Shown: positions 10,699 to 22,719 of the stretch, piece after piece
How the letters are laid out: each line of letters begins with the position of its first letter
How positions within the stretch are numbered: position 1 is the stretch's first letter
DNA from: Scolecobasidium constrictum UM 578
Taxonomy: Eukaryota > Ascomycota > Dothideomycetes > Venturiales > Sympoventuriaceae
Assembly (NCBI GenBank): GCA_000611715.1
Contig: AZYM01000034.1
Location: 1 to 64,000, forward strand
Reading direction: 5' to 3'
Length of the DNA stretch: 64,000 nucleotides
Notes under the pieces: generated by a model
What the model was told of the DNA's origin: nothing
The model's database searches: none
What the model saw: the letters and a program-made list of their open reading frames with translations, nothing else
Position numbers and translations under genes: made by a program

Positions 10699-11673
10699 TC
10701 AAGCGCTCGGCGTCGTAACATGCGTCTCTTTGCTGCCCTCTTCAGAACCCTCGCCAGCCAGATCCACAGTTTCCAACATGTAAAACTTCTTCTCCACACA
10801 TCCAGCGTCTTTCTCAAGCCGCAACACCCAAGCGGCATCGTCATGGCTTCGCTCAACTTGCGAAGTCCAACAAGGATCGACAGGATTGCCACTCGATCCA
10901 AAGTCGTGGAAGGATTCGAAATACCAGGACCGACTTCCGTAATCGTAGTCGAAGGCGAAGTCAGTCAGTCAGACTTTGCATGATCCTTTCTTCGTGCTGA
11001 AGTAATGTGGTTGCCCGAGGTCGCCCTGATAGCCAGGTTGCGTGTCCAGCAAGTGCGGACAGACTTTCCTCAGACTCAAGGGCCATCCCGATCGGCGTCC
11101 AGTGATCTGGCGATGCGTGTAGAGAAGGAAACTTCCGTCGACAATTCTTGGAATCACGCTGAAAGTGCCGTCGATACTCCTCAGTTTGTGTGGCTTGAGT
11201 AAGGCTTCGAGACGTCGTGGCTGATCGCCATGGCGCCAGTATCTGAGAGCAAGCTGAACATGTCGCTGGTGGATGTAGTAAGGGCCGTTGAAGCTGACAT
11301 GCAGCAGGTCTTCATATCCGCAATTGATCAGACTCAGACGAAGGAAGATGGGTCGCAATCGCATGATCCGATCCCAGGAACCAGGTGTATCCCACGTGAC
11401 CACAGTGTGACGTGCCATGCAGTCAGGACAGAGATACATGCCGTTCATCTTCAACACACTATACCACTCGTGATGTAAGGTAATGCGGTCCTTCTTGTCT
11501 TGACATTGAGCAAGTCCGCGCTTGCAAGTGCTGGACAGAATGTTGGCGAGGGCTCTGTTTGTCGAGCAGAGGACAAGTTGGCTATGCAGTGGTAAGAAGT
11601 CTGCGATGCACAGGATGAGTTCGACCGGTAACTCGAGGAGTCTAGAGACTGGCTGAGCGATCTCGTTCTCCAT
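10699..11673 (-). CDS. F-box protein with an in-frame TGA after residue 234
   Basis: ATG 11673 opens an N-terminal F-box (LLELPVELILCIADFLPLHSQLVLCSTNRALA), the SKP1-binding module of SCF ubiquitin ligases. Next come a CPDC motif (about residue 82) and regions common in fungal F-box proteins of unknown target (VCPHLLDTQPG). The frame stops at TGA 10969-10971 after GSCKV. It remains open in the same frame for 90 more codons, to a TGA at 10699. The tail has family-like sequence (LTDFAFDYDYGSRSWYFESF, then DFGSSGNPVDP). In relatives the stop position would be the second Cys of a CxxC-x-TDF motif, so TGC to TGA is the simplest change. The stop lies in a TGAC x3 repeat. Either the 234-residue form is the product, or the gene is damaged, or the base is an error. 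Confidence 0.75.
10960..10971 (-). repeat. TGAC x3 microsatellite containing the F-box stop codon
   Basis: Three exact TGAC units on the minus strand; the first TGA is the in-frame stop of the F-box protein. The codon after the stop is CTG, which resembles the leaky UGA-CUN context, but readthrough is only a possibility. Confidence 0.7.
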
Positions 11674-11950
11674 CGCTGCGTTGTTTTGCGATGTTGCGCG
11701 AGACTGATCATTGTGTATGTGGGCGTAAGTGAATTTCGTTAAGGATGAAGGCGATCGCTAAGCCAATGGCGTTGGCGAGCGAAGTGATGGCGTTTGAAGA
11801 TGTTCAATTAGAGTCCGCGAATGTCGTGCATACGCGACGCTCGGCTTTTCGCAGTCAACAATCCGAGTAAGAGCTCCGTGAGGCAGGAGCGATGGTCGAC
11901 GAACGGCGGTATCCATGGTCATGTGACCCTCGAACTCGAATTGCAACACA

Positions 11951-14077
11951 TCACCGAACATCAATCCACTGCACGACGTGATTGCCATCGATGAATTCTC
12001 CATCCATGATTCCATGCACATAGATCTCTCCAACAATTTGGTAGAATATCGTCTCCTCTTCATGACGTGGTCGGAGTACCAGTGGACTTCCAACATAGGG
12101 AACAATGACCACGACATCACCCTCTTGGACATCTGGAGGCGCTAGGCCGACAAGTCCAAGCTTAGTCTGAACGACTGCTCGACTGGCGATATGTGTCATC
12201 CCCATATTGTAACGATCGAGATGAGTCAGTCGTCCACTCTCGGTATCGCGTGCGTCTTCAGAGCCATCTCTCCCTAGCATGACAAGTTCATAGCCTGTAA
12301 GCGCGGCGGGAGTTGCTCGACAGCGAAGAAAGGAGTCATTAACATATTGATCAGCGATGGGAATGCGCCAAAAGCCTTCGCGCCACCTCTCTGCTGAGAT
12401 ACATGGTAGTGGTGGTTCGTGGTGCTCGGCCAGGAGATCTCGAACATCAACTAGCATGCGCTGTGCATCCTCCCATGCGCCACTGAGACTAAAGGATCTG
12501 GCTTCCCAATGGAAGCCTACATGCGTGATCGAGTCGACCACGACGCAGGGCATCCATAGCGTCTTCGTATTCCTGAAGGTCATAAGATGATAAGGTAATG
12601 TCCCTGCTGGAACAAACTGGCCCCATTGCATGCTCGGCGGCACCAATCGTTCTCTCCAGTCCGGCGCCCACGATGGAAGGTCAGAGTCAACGTGAATTCG
12701 TGCATAGTGCAACAAAGGAATTGCACCATCACGTAGCAGCTTCTCCGCAACAGCTTGAAACACATGTTCATCTGTGGCGCTATAATCAATCTGGATCCCA
12801 GTATCCTGAACACCACCGATCATTCCGAGCAAGCCGTAAACTCGATCCTTGGCAATCGTGACTTCCAATCTGTGCCACCCTGGACTCGTCAGCAGCGGAC
12901 CCCAAATGAGAGATCTAGGATCCGAGTCAAGCTGTCTAAGCTAAGTAGATACTTAAACGGCTGAACGGTATCAATGCGAAAGAGGGCTATTTCTACTCTG
13001 CAGAAGCGTCAGCCATAGACACCAAGCGTTTGGGGGCGACCACGTACTACCACCGGGTGCCAAAACATTCGCACGCTCAAGCAAGTCCATCAGTTGATAA
13101 GCGGGTGAGCTGGGCGATCGCGGGCCTCTTATCCAGAAGGCATGCCCGCTTCGAATTGCAAGAAGAATGCTTGACATCGCAAGAGGTGCATTTCTCAATA
13201 CGTGTTGGAGCCTGGACTCGGCATTTCCATTGCCATCACATTCTGGTTCAAAGTCTGAAGTAGCATCTACCGGCGTAATCTGATCTTCTGGGGCATGATT
13301 TTGAGTTAACGAAAACCACAGCATCGATGTGAACATTGTAGTAGCCATGAACTCCTCGCCAGTAGCCATCGAGAGCCCACATTGAATAACGAGACGTTTC
13401 GCTAGGGTCCACTCCTGAGCTACCCAGAGGCGCAAAAAATACGGTCTTGCGAACAAATGGCGAGCAGCTTTGAAAGGGAAATTCCAGCCAATGCTTTTGA
13501 TCAGGTCATACACTTTTGGTAACGCTTGTTCGTATTCAAGTATGTCCGCGTCAGGGAACCGAATTCCGCGGGCTCTTCCAGCTCTTATCACGGCGACGTG
13601 CATCACGCCTGTTTTTGCGGCATCTCGACCAATGTCTTTGAAGGTTCGCATGGCCATGTCAGACCCGTGGCCAGCCGGTCCGAGCCATACAAGTGTCTGC
13701 TTTGCCAGGCTGTAGATCTCGTGCATGTGGCTAACTTGCTGCGATTTCTCTTGCGTATTGTTCTGATCAATGGAGATGGCGTCGATCCAGAATTCCGCGC
13801 CAGGATGCGTCTGTCGGAAGTGGCGCAACGCGCTTTCGAGATTCTCGGTCACGCTGGTGGCATTGCCGTTGATGATGATGCTTTTCGTGAGAGCCTGGTC
13901 ACCCCAAGTATAAGAAACCGCCGTGAAGTTGGTCGCTGCAGAAAGAGTGGCCACCCTCAGGGTACAGTGAATCTCGACATCATCAGTACTGTCCTCTGGC
14001 CTGGGCAACACCGTTAGCAGACGTATCGTTTCTCGGTCCGGGTCTAGAGGCGTGGTTCGATACGTCAAGGTCGACAT
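11951..14077 (-). CDS. HET-domain (heterokaryon incompatibility) protein
   Basis: Two exons, 13048-14077 and 11951-12879, joined by a 168-nt intron (donor GTACGT, branch CTGAC, acceptor CAG), give 652 residues. Exon 1 has the HET domain: FTAVSYTWGD, then LRHFRQTHPGAEFWIDAISIDQNN, QVSHMHEIYSLAKQTLVWLG and LRLWVAQEWTLAKRLVIQCG. Exon 2 continues with TIAKDRVYGLLGM, the DRVYGLLG motif that normally closes the domain region, then a C-terminal part with SDLPSWAPDW and a late VQEGDVVVIVPYVGSPLVLRP block common to such proteins. HET proteins trigger or modulate cell death on fusion of unlike hyphae or act in fungal immunity. No NACHT or repeat domain is attached. The whole reading frame looks intact. 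Confidence 0.85.
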
Positions 14078-14539
14078 CTCGGTGGTGTGTTACTAGATTG
14101 CAACAATAGCTCGCGCATTTTCCATGAGTTTGCAAGGTCTGAGGAGAGGTGACGCCATTGAGGCATTGTCAGGCAGGCAGTCGTCCACCACGAAGCTGGT
14201 GATACTTCAAGCCACTGGATTCGAATCTCATCATATTCTGATGCATCGCCTGGCATAAAGATCCCAGAATGCATTGGCAGGAATTGCTTGATGACACGCT
14301 TCAACGGAAAGCGCCCAGCGAGTGGACGGGACCTGAGAAAAAGCTGATCAGGAAGTCGTTTAGGAAGATGACGGGGTGTTTTTATTGTCGCGTCATCTAA
14401 CCTCCTGGAAGGTAACCTGACTTAACCCCGTCAGCCAAAGACCTTTCAACTCAAGACCTTTTATCATCGGGACGCAACTCTCATTACCCGATGTCAACTC
14501 TGAAGTCTAGATCTGCTTCGGAATCAAATGCATTGCGTT
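14078..14539. other. Intergenic, nothing recognised
   Basis: 462 bp between the start of the HET gene and the 3' end of the reductase gene. It must contain the HET promoter. No TATA box, repeat or RNA gene was seen. Confidence 0.4.
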
Positions 14540-15758
14540 CTATCTTGTCTTGACAGGGCCGTACCAATCCTCAAACCCAAGATCGAAGCCCCACAACGGT
14601 GTGTTCAATCGCTGTGCTTTCCCTTTCGCAGCCATGCCATCAAGCTTCACGAGATCTTCTTGGCTGATCGGGATCACTTGCTGATTGCTCGAGATGCGTT
14701 CCTGATGGGTTGACTTTGGCAGGACCACGACACCCTTATTCACATGATAACTGATCAGGATAGTCGCTGCGCTAACTTTGTACTTCTTTGCGATCTCCTC
14801 GATCTCAGTATCGGAAGCAAGTGGGGCACCTGGAATGTTAGCTGACAGATCGATGATCTTAGAAGTTCACGAACCTGCAGATCCAAGCGGAGAGTATGCT
14901 TCAAGCAAGATGCCATTTCTGGCGCAGTACTCTCGCAGGTTGTGTTGGGGCAAGAATGGATGGAGTTCCACTTGATTAACGGCAGGCACAATCTTCCAGG
15001 TCTGTCGAAGATCCTCAAGATATGGAATCGACCAGTTTGCAACACCGATCGCCTTTACCTTGCCCTCCTTGAAAACCTCTTCCATCTGTCGCCAAGTCTG
15101 GCCTTGATTCCATGATCTATCCACACTTCTCGTGTCATCTGGGTTCACTGGAAGTAGGTCACTTGACTCGTTCTGCTCTGGTCAGCCAGTATTCAAATGT
15201 TACAGGACACAAGCTTACGGGGACAAGTCGAACCGGCCAATGGATGAGCTGGACATCGAATCAGTCTCTCAGCTATCACACAAAATGGCTTCCTACTGAC
15301 GTAGAGGTCAAGATAATCGCTTCCTAGGTCATCCAAGGTCTGCTGCAAACCTTCTCGCACGTTCGACTGATGTGTGTTCCACAGTTTGCTTGTCAGGAAG
15401 ATTTCCTCGCGCGGAACACCACTATCCTTTATACCCTGGCCCACTTCGCGTTCATTGCCTGGCGTAGCTGTGAGGTCACATTCACGAGTCCCAGAACCAT
15501 CGACTCACCATAGATCCTGCACGATGTTAGCCACTGAGCCATGCTCTGGACATTGCAACTGACAGCGCAGCATCAATATGTCGGTAGCCATCTTTGAGCG
15601 CATAGACGACAGCGTCGCGGACTTGACCAGGCTCCGATCGCCAAGTACCTGGGAACCATTCAGTGGCGTGCTCATGGAATAGAAGCGAAGGAATCACCAA
15701 GCCCAACAACCGGAATCTTACTGCCTGTGTTCAAAGACAAATGCGTGGGAAGAGACAT
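14540..15758 (-). CDS. Aldo/keto reductase, seven exons with an 8-nt micro-exon
   Basis: Exons on the minus strand are 15698-15758, 15564-15648, 15509-15516, 15301-15458, 15219-15248, 14875-15172 and 14540-14829. All joins keep the frame and use GT-AG introns, giving 309 residues. The protein is a complete AKR barrel with the catalytic tetrad Asp46 (GYRHIDAAL), Tyr51 (IYGNE), Lys76 (TSKLWNT) and His107 (LIHWPV). It also has the family motifs GVANWS, NQVELHPFLPQHNL and VVVLPKSTHQERI near the NADPH site. AKRs reduce aldehydes, ketones or sugars with NADPH in the cytosol; the substrate is not evident. Exon 3 is only 8 nt, which would make automatic annotation fail here. It stands at the left edge of the accessory metabolic block. 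Confidence 0.87.
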
Positions 15759-16304
15759 GACGATTTGCATAGATGGGCCTCAGGACGACTGCAAACGGAT
15801 CATGCAAATATATGGGAACAGGCTGATCCACATGCAGAATACCTTACGGACCCTCGATTTGCAACGTGACTTGGGATGCATGGTAACCCGGAAAGGAAAG
15901 CGAATCGACCTCGAGGACGAAGAAGGAACAGCCTGCGGACGCACTACTTCTAGGAGCACATCGGCCTTGCGGTGATTTCAGGCACCCCTCCCGACCCGCC
16001 CGCTCTGAACTCCCAGGGATTCGCGCGGCGCCTACTTCCTCTTTCGACGCTGCTTGTTAACGAGTCTCAAGGGACAGCACATGTCTCCTCTACGTTGAGA
16101 GGAGAATGTATGCATTTCATATTATCACAACTTTGTCCAGAGAAGGGTTTATAATTTGAACGCTTGGAGCACAGTCTCGTGACTTCTCATATCAGTTTGC
16201 GAAGAGAAAAGGTCTGGATATTGAAGGCACTCGAAGTCGCTTGTCAGGCCTCTTGCATTTCATGCTATGGATTTTAATCACGGCCACGAGAACTTCCGCC
16301 TCCG
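15759..16304. other. Intergenic, nothing recognised
   Basis: 546 bp upstream of the aldo/keto reductase and downstream of the P450, both on the minus strand. It holds the reductase promoter. Only short open frames without features are present. Confidence 0.4.
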
Positions 16305-17921
16305 TCATGCGACCGGCAGCTCTCTCTTCCAAATCTTGACCGGAAGCTCTCCCAGAATATGGTTCATTGTCTCCAACCTCTTGAGCTGGAATCCTTCCGC
16401 CAACGCAAAATCGTACCGTCTTACCAGGGTTGCAATCACAACAGCTTGCTCAAGATAGGAAATGTTTCTGCCAATGCAGCCTCGCGCGCCCGCAGAGAAC
16501 GAGAGGAAGTATGGTTGCAGCGACTTGCCAGCATCACCCAAAAACCTTTCTGGCTTGAATTGATCTGCTTCCGGGAACGCTGACTCGTCGCGATGTGCTA
16601 CGAGAGCAGAAATGGACACGGTTGTGTTGCCGGGGACGAACACGTCGTTAACCCAGAGGCCCTCTGCTGGAGTCTTCCGCGGGAGGCCATGTGGAGTCGG
16701 CGGAAATAGTCGTAGTGATTCGTCGAGACATGCTCTGAGGTACGGCAAATGTTTCACCTTATCGTAAGGAGCCACGACTTCGTCCTCATCGAGCACGGCG
16801 TCCACTTCCTCGCGGAGCTGCTTCAGGATTGAAGGATGAAGAATGAGTTGGTACAAACAATTCGCAATAGCTATTGCGGTTGTCACGGATCCGGCATTCA
16901 TCATAATGTTGATCTCCGCAACGATCTCGCCCCACTCAAGATTATTTGGAGAACTGTTCTTGTCCTCCATCAGTGCCTGGAAGAAGTCGTCGAGTTTCTC
17001 GCCTTCGCGATATCTCTGCAATCGAAGTGCTGCACGTCGCAACACAATTGCATCCCAGCCTTTGCTTGATTCGGACATTCGAGCATAGAAGGGAATCAAA
17101 TTCGTGATCTCATCCAGGAATTTGTACCAGTCATAGCTCCAGACGATCAAAGATTGCTTTCGTGCAGTCGGATACAGGCACTCTCGAAGCGGAAGTTGAA
17201 CGACATCGCCATTGGTCCGTTGTCCTTCGACCAAATCGTGTCCACGGTCCAGAAGACCGAGCTTCTCCGATAGGCCGATGTCCGCAATCGCGTCGAGCGT
17301 GAAGAAGTTCGTCCACATCCGAAGATCCACGTCCATGTCTCCAGGCCCGAGTTTTAATGCTGAACTGTCGCTCGGTGTAGGACTAGAACACCGCGCGTCC
17401 AGTTGCGCCACAAGCCGAGCGGCTTTGTCCGCAACCTTATACTCCCACCCCTCCAGATTCTTCAGCGCGTACGCAGACGACAAGACCTTCCGCTTTCTAG
17501 CATGATCTTGTTTTTCGACGACATCAGCAAGATGGAAATGTGTGCCGGCCGTGACAGTGTATTGCTCGTCCTTGATGCATGGCGTGCCATGCCCATATAT
17601 TGGCTTGATCGCTGAAACACTCCCAAAAGAGAGGGTATTGGGCCCTGTGCGCAGGACAGGATGCTTTTTGTGTGCCTTCGCAAGGTATTGTGATCTCGCG
17701 CCCCCATGAGCTAGGATCATGAAGGGCAAGTTTGACCAACCCGCTGCGAAGCTGAAGTTCGGATACCTCCGAAGACCTGGAAGTTGTCAGTCTCATGGTC
17801 TGAATAGTTTCTCGTGAAGCTGACCTTTGGCATCTCGGAAATATTGACAGATAGGAAGTACAATGAAGTACAGCAGCAAGACAGCCACTGCTGCTATGGT
17901 GTATGACACAGAGGCAAACAT
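16305..17921 (-). CDS. Cytochrome P450, CYP53-like (benzoate 4-hydroxylase type)
   Basis: Two exons, 17825-17921 and 16305-17776, give 522 residues. Exon 1 encodes the ER anchor (MFASVSYTIAAVAVLLLYFIV); an in-frame ATG at 17975 would add 18 residues before it and looks less natural. After the join the protein reads GLRRYPNFSFAAGWSN. P450 signatures are complete: an I-helix region MMNAGSVTTAIAI, ExxR in DESLRLFPP, PERF, and the heme loop FSAGARGCIGRNISYLEQ. The latter and the ends LPRKTPAEG and LGELPVKIWKRE resemble CYP53 enzymes that para-hydroxylate benzoate. That substrate is an inference from similarity as I remember it. It needs NADPH-P450 reductase, and a second reductase gene lies 5 kb away but is interrupted. 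Confidence 0.85.
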
Positions 17922-18885
17922 CTTAGGACTAGGTTTGAGTGCAGCCAAAAACGACAACTCCACGTTGGCTTGCATAGGAACGCGAGAGCTTTCTCCGCAA
18001 GCAATATATCAGCGCACTCATCGGCCAAGTCATCGCGTCTGTGGGGCTTTCTTGTATGAGGCCCATGGGGATCTCCGCATGTTCCACATCTTGGAGGCCG
18101 GGGAGTTTCTGGGAAGGGGTCGTGATGGCACGCGTGCTGGACTTCCAAATCCGGTAGGTCTCCCCGCGCTCGTAGGGTAACGGCGCTACGTGCTGTATAG
18201 GTTCTAGTTTCGCGTCGGCTCCTACCGAAGGTCTACGTTGTATTCGCGATGCGGAGTCACTGTGCGAGCACATGCAACCGCGTTGTTCCATATTCATCTG
18301 CCGAATACAGCACAGAACGAAGATCCACTCCTCACGTGATCCGTCGACTTTCTCGTGGGCCGGATCGCGGATTACAACTGCGCACAGAGTCACTCATTTG
18401 TCCAGTCCCGACTGAAGTCGCGGAAGTCCGCATGTTCATCTTTTAGCTAGAGAGCAGATGAATAGAGGGTCGCGCATATTATAGCATCTGACTCCCGGCT
18501 TTCGATTGGATCACAGAACACATTCAAGACGCGTAGAGATATTTGAGGCGCGATTAATATGTTGTATGATGTTGAGGAATATGCCATGCTATCTGACACC
18601 CAATAATCCCTAATGAGCTTATGATACATCAGATGCTGACCACTGCCTCGACATGTTTACAGCGGACATCTCAAGTTCTAAGTTAATGCATCCAGCATTT
18701 ATGGCCGAACCTGATCATTGATCGAGGAGATCGAAGACTTAGACCACGTAGAGGAACCAAGATTCGGTCCTGGTGGGAGACAATACATTCGATCATTCCA
18801 AAATGCTACGGACAAAACCAAACAACTTTCCCCAAATATGTACAATGGGCGCATTCCTTCTCGTCAGCGTCATACTCTCATCTGC
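17922..18885. other. Intergenic, nothing recognised; locally A+T-rich
   Basis: 964 bp upstream of the P450 and downstream of the transporter. The stretch around 18440-18620 is richer in A+T than its surroundings. A 154-codon minus-strand frame at 17929-18393 lacks any domain or composition typical of a gene and overlaps the P450 promoter. Confidence 0.4.
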
Positions 18886-20543
18886 TCAGGCCTCAGCTTC
18901 TCTGAGCTTTGCCTTCCTTTCCCGCTGCATTTGCCTTGCCTTCTTGACACCAAAGCCGTGCTCAAAGACTTGCCAGACATCTTCCAGCGGCAGACCAGAG
19001 CACTCGGGATAGAAGAAAATGATGAAGAGCCAGCCGAAGAAGCAGATGCCCGCATAAAACCCAAATGCACCGCTAGGTGTCATTCCTTTCATCATGGACA
19101 AGAACGTTGATGCGATGATCAGGTTGCTTCCCCAACAAGTGACCGTGTTCATCATCGTACCAAGAGCGCGGACTTCGGTGGGCAACAGTTCTGTTCCGAC
19201 CCAAGCAATGGTGGCAACACCTCCAGAGAAGCAAGCGATGTAGACAATGATCATCACAAGAACAAGGATACCTGGCCAGCCAATTTCTCTGGTCTCAACA
19301 TCAAGATCTGGCGAAACAGGAATCCAGTGGAATGCGATTGCAACCACAGCGAGGCAGAGAGACATCCCGATGACGGTGATGAGCAGTAGTCGGCGACGTC
19401 CCAAACGATCGATATAAAGCAGGTTGACAATATTGAACACGAAGTTCGTGGCTCCAACGACAATCGAGACTGCGGTGGGATTGGCAAAGCCGACAATCGC
19501 GAATAGTGTAGCCGAATAATACATCAAGGTGTTGAATCCACCGAGCTGAGAGATGGCCATGATTGCGCAAGCGCAAGTCAATGCGCGGAGATTGGAGGGA
19601 ACCACATGTAGCTGCTTGAACTGCCACCAGAGAGTTCGGTCGCGCATGAGCGAATTCTGCTGCTCGACGTCTGCTCGGATGAGGGTCACCTTTGCCTGGA
19701 CCTGCTCTTCGGATGCTTTCGGGTAGATCTTATGAACAGCTGCTGTAGCTTCAGCCATCTTGTTGTGGAGAACCAACTGGCGTGGAGACTCTGGGCAAGT
19801 TGGTAGCAAGAAGAGCAGCACGATCGGTGGGATGCCACCAATTGCGACGAGGTACCGCCAGCCGTGAGAGACATGGGTGAAGCCTGCTCCAAAACAGTAT
19901 GAAAGTAGTTGTCCGAGTGTGACGCTGACGTTGTCCAAGGCGATCATACGTCCTCGATATCTTGCAGGAGCGACTTCACCGATGTAGAGTGGCTGTAGGA
20001 TGTTAGAAAGCAGTTCTGCTCGTTGCTTGACAAGATACTCACAATGATCATGGCCGCGGATCCTACTCCCATACCAACAATCAATCTGCCCACTGTCATC
20101 TGCGCGACTGAGAACGCAGCGGCTTGAATGATTGAGCCCAGCAAGAACAGCACGCATCCAATGTACAAAGCCAGCTTACGTCCATATCGGTCCGCTGGAA
20201 GCCCAGCAATGACAGCGCCAATCAAAGCTCCCCCAGAAGTGATGGAAGTGATCAACTCCTGCTCGTTCGAGCTCAACTCGTGTCCCAGATCGGCTTTGAG
20301 ATTGACAAGTACAGCGGAGATGACGCCGGTATCGTAGCCGAAGAGGAAGCCGCCCATCGCAACGGTAAATGTGATGAGCCACACCGTCAATGAGGCTTTG
20401 CCCTGCTCAATGGACATGGCCGGATGGTTGTCTTCAAGAGCATGAGCGTTCTCTACACCTTCGACTTTGAGTACCTCCGACTTCTCCATGGCGGCACCTT
20501 CGTCGAAGGATGAGTTGTTCTTGAGATCGTGCACAGTGCTCAT
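18886..20543 (-). CDS. MFS sugar transporter, myo-inositol/H+ symporter (ITR) type
   Basis: Exons 20043-20543 and 18886-19992, joined at GTGAGT/CTACAG so that AAMII continues with PLYIGEVAPARYRGR, give 535 residues. Twelve membrane segments are expected. Sugar-porter signatures are present: GGFLFGYDTGVISAVL in TM1, DRYGRK after TM2, PLYIGEVAPARYRG after TM4, PESPRQLVL in the central loop and DRLGRR. The C-terminal stretch GAFGFYAGICFFGWLFI followed by FFYPECSGLPLEDV and the HGFGVKKA tail are like fungal ITR inositol transporters. The product would import a polyol or sugar with protons at the plasma membrane. It shares a 475-bp divergent promoter with a Zn2Cys6 regulator, which probably controls it. 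A Gfo/Idh/MocA dehydrogenase 5 kb away fits inositol use. Confidence 0.87.
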
Positions 20544-21018
20544 GATGAAATGCTGTGAGAGTAGATCTGCTCTATGCGCAGCTTTGGGTGTTCAAAAAGA
20601 CTGGTGATGAGACCAAAGTGTGATCAGGATCTTGGAGTATAGACACATCGAGAGCTGGGAATGCTGCTTTATATATCAATTATCGCAACTGAAGCCGCGC
20701 AGCAAGGCTGGCACCTCAGCCTGACCCCATACTGCAATGCACTTCGTGAGGCTTGCATCCGATCTGGGGAAGTCATGGTGTGTCAGGGCGGAGTAAAAGG
20801 ACCGACCTAGTCTAGGCTTCCCCGCAACGGCATCCTGTTCGGAATTCACCATTTAAATGAGGCAGGTTCCTCCCCGCGCCCTTGTGCGCAGGCTTGCCTC
20901 TTCTCATCAAGGCCGTTGTCTTCGACCAGACGTTGCGTGTTGGTGGACGACTGAGGATTGGTGGAGAGCGTGTCGACACTTGCAAGCTCCTGATGACGTC
21001 AGCTCTACCCCTGGCGGT
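20544..21018. promoter_or_regulatory. Divergent promoter, inositol-type transporter / Zn2Cys6 regulator
   Basis: 475 bp between two divergent starts. It carries a TATA box for the transporter near 20670 and several C-rich blocks (CCCCGC at two places) on the regulator side. In-frame ATGs upstream of 21019, as far as 20857, could extend the regulator, so part of this stretch may be coding or leader. Confidence 0.55.
20668..20675 (-). promoter_or_regulatory. TATA box of the transporter gene
   Basis: TATATAAA on the minus strand, about 125 bp upstream of the transporter ATG at 20543. The spacing allows a leader of roughly 90-100 nt. Confidence 0.55.
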
Positions 21019-22704
21019 ATGAAGAGTCGGACGGTCTGGTAAGTCGCTTTCTCTGATTCCTGCACTTCCCACGTACACCATCGGGGCTGACTGCATGATA
21101 GTAGAAGCTGCCGAAAGCGGCATGTCAAGTGTGAATTCGATCCGAAGACTCAAGCGCCATGCGAGAGGTGTCAAGAGCTGGGCAAATCCTGCGAGTGGAG
21201 CACGCCTATTCGATTTCAAGCCGTAACATTTGAGCCGCCAGCACAAGGGTCGAAACGCACCTTGGGCGATGTTCTCGCAGATGCTGATGGTGGCCAATTG
21301 AATGAGCTTCAATCTCCAGGCTCAACAACTTCGTTGATCAATCCGTCCACTGTCTCCGAAAGCCGTTCGGCAAATCTAGGCGCTATCCATTACCAGCCAG
21401 AGTCTTTCAACTTTGCGGACACTGGTCAATCGGATGACCATAGTCTTCAGAGAACTTTGACCGGAAGCACCATAGAGTTTCCACGTCCACCATCCTCACA
21501 TGTCCTTGTCGCGTCTCCCAGCGCGTCGAGATTCGCATTGACACCATTCCAGTCAAGGCATGAGGCCGAGTACTTTATGCATTACAAGAATGAATTGGCT
21601 CTATGGCTTGATGTCTGCGACCGGCAACGGCATTTCAGTATTGACGTTCCGCGAAGAGCAACATTGTCGCCGCTTTTAATGCAAAGCATTTATGCCTGGG
21701 GATCCCTCCAGCTTTCCATGCTACGGCATTGCGACAATTCTGTGTCGTACTCGTACTATCACGAAGCTTTGACGCTGCTCATACCTCTTCTCAATGATCC
21801 TGATTCTTCATTGAGCGATGACCTGCTCGCAGCAGTGGTGATCCTGAGATCTTACGAGGAGTTCCTGGAGTCAGATCAAGGTACACATCTGTTTGGTAGC
21901 GCGCAGTTGCTAGACCATCTATCTAGTCCCGCGTCCCCAGGAGCATGGCGCACAATGAGCGATCTTTCAAAAGCAGCCCGATGGGTCATCTTGAGACAGT
22001 GGATCTATTTTGCGCTCACGAAATCGGAGCCGATGAGAATGAGCCTTGACCCATACATTACAGTGGCGGATCGACATGCGCAGTCGGACGAGTGGTGGTG
22101 CAACCAAGCTGTATTGCGCTTCGCCAGAGTATTGGAAAGCTCCTCAAAACCTCACGGCATGGAGCCGTCGGAATGGAGGGAACTGCAGAAAGCAAATGAG
22201 CAGTGGTTCGAGGACAAACCAACGACATTCCTTCCGATTTGGAATGAGCCAGTAACAGCGAATTCTGGCTCGGTGTTTCCAGTCATGTGGTGCTGCGAAG
22301 AAGTGCACCTCGTTGGTTTGCAGCACTATCATCTGTCAAGAACTGTGCTAGCGGTCTTTGGTCCAGATGTCGCACGCCCTGGTTTTGACTCGTTCAAAAA
22401 GAGAAGACTTTCTGAGGTTCGTAATTCCTTGCTAGCTATCCCATTGCAATCCTGATTCTTACTGTAATAGGATACGGTGGTGGATTCCATCAAACATGTC
22501 ATCGGCTTAGCCATGAGCAATCCAAAAGTAGTGCCAGGTCGCTTTCATGCTTGTCACATTCTACAAAAATGTGGCTACTATATTAGAGATCCACGAGATC
22601 GACGCGAGACACTCGATTTCCTGAAGGATTTCGGAAAGTCAACCCAGTGGCCAATGATAGAAAAGGTTCTCTTGCAGCTGGAACAACAATGGGATCTGCA
22701 TTGA
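21019..22704 (+). CDS. Zn2Cys6 transcription factor (cluster regulator candidate)
   Basis: Exons 21019-21038, 21102-22416 and 22471-22704 give 522 residues. The first intron splits the zinc cluster: MKSRTVC from exon 1 continues with RSCRKRHVKCEFDPKTQAPC, then ERCQELGKSC. This is C-x2-C-x6-C-x9-C-x2-C-x6-C, a complete GAL4-type binuclear cluster at the extreme N-terminus. The rest has a Ser/Pro-rich linker and a helical regulatory region (about residues 170-500, from FQSRHEAEYFMHYKNELALWLDVCD) seen in many fungal regulators. The start at 21019 is chosen because cluster proteins often begin like this; ATG 20857 is in frame. It lies head-to-head with the inositol-type transporter and convergent with the P450 reductase gene, so it is a natural candidate regulator of this block. 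Confidence 0.85.
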
Positions 22705-22719
22705 TATCATCAAGAAGTT

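Noticed and set aside
17929..18393. 154-codon minus-strand frame upstream of the P450
   Set aside because: No recognisable domain, irregular composition, and it overlaps the P450 promoter and first exon region.
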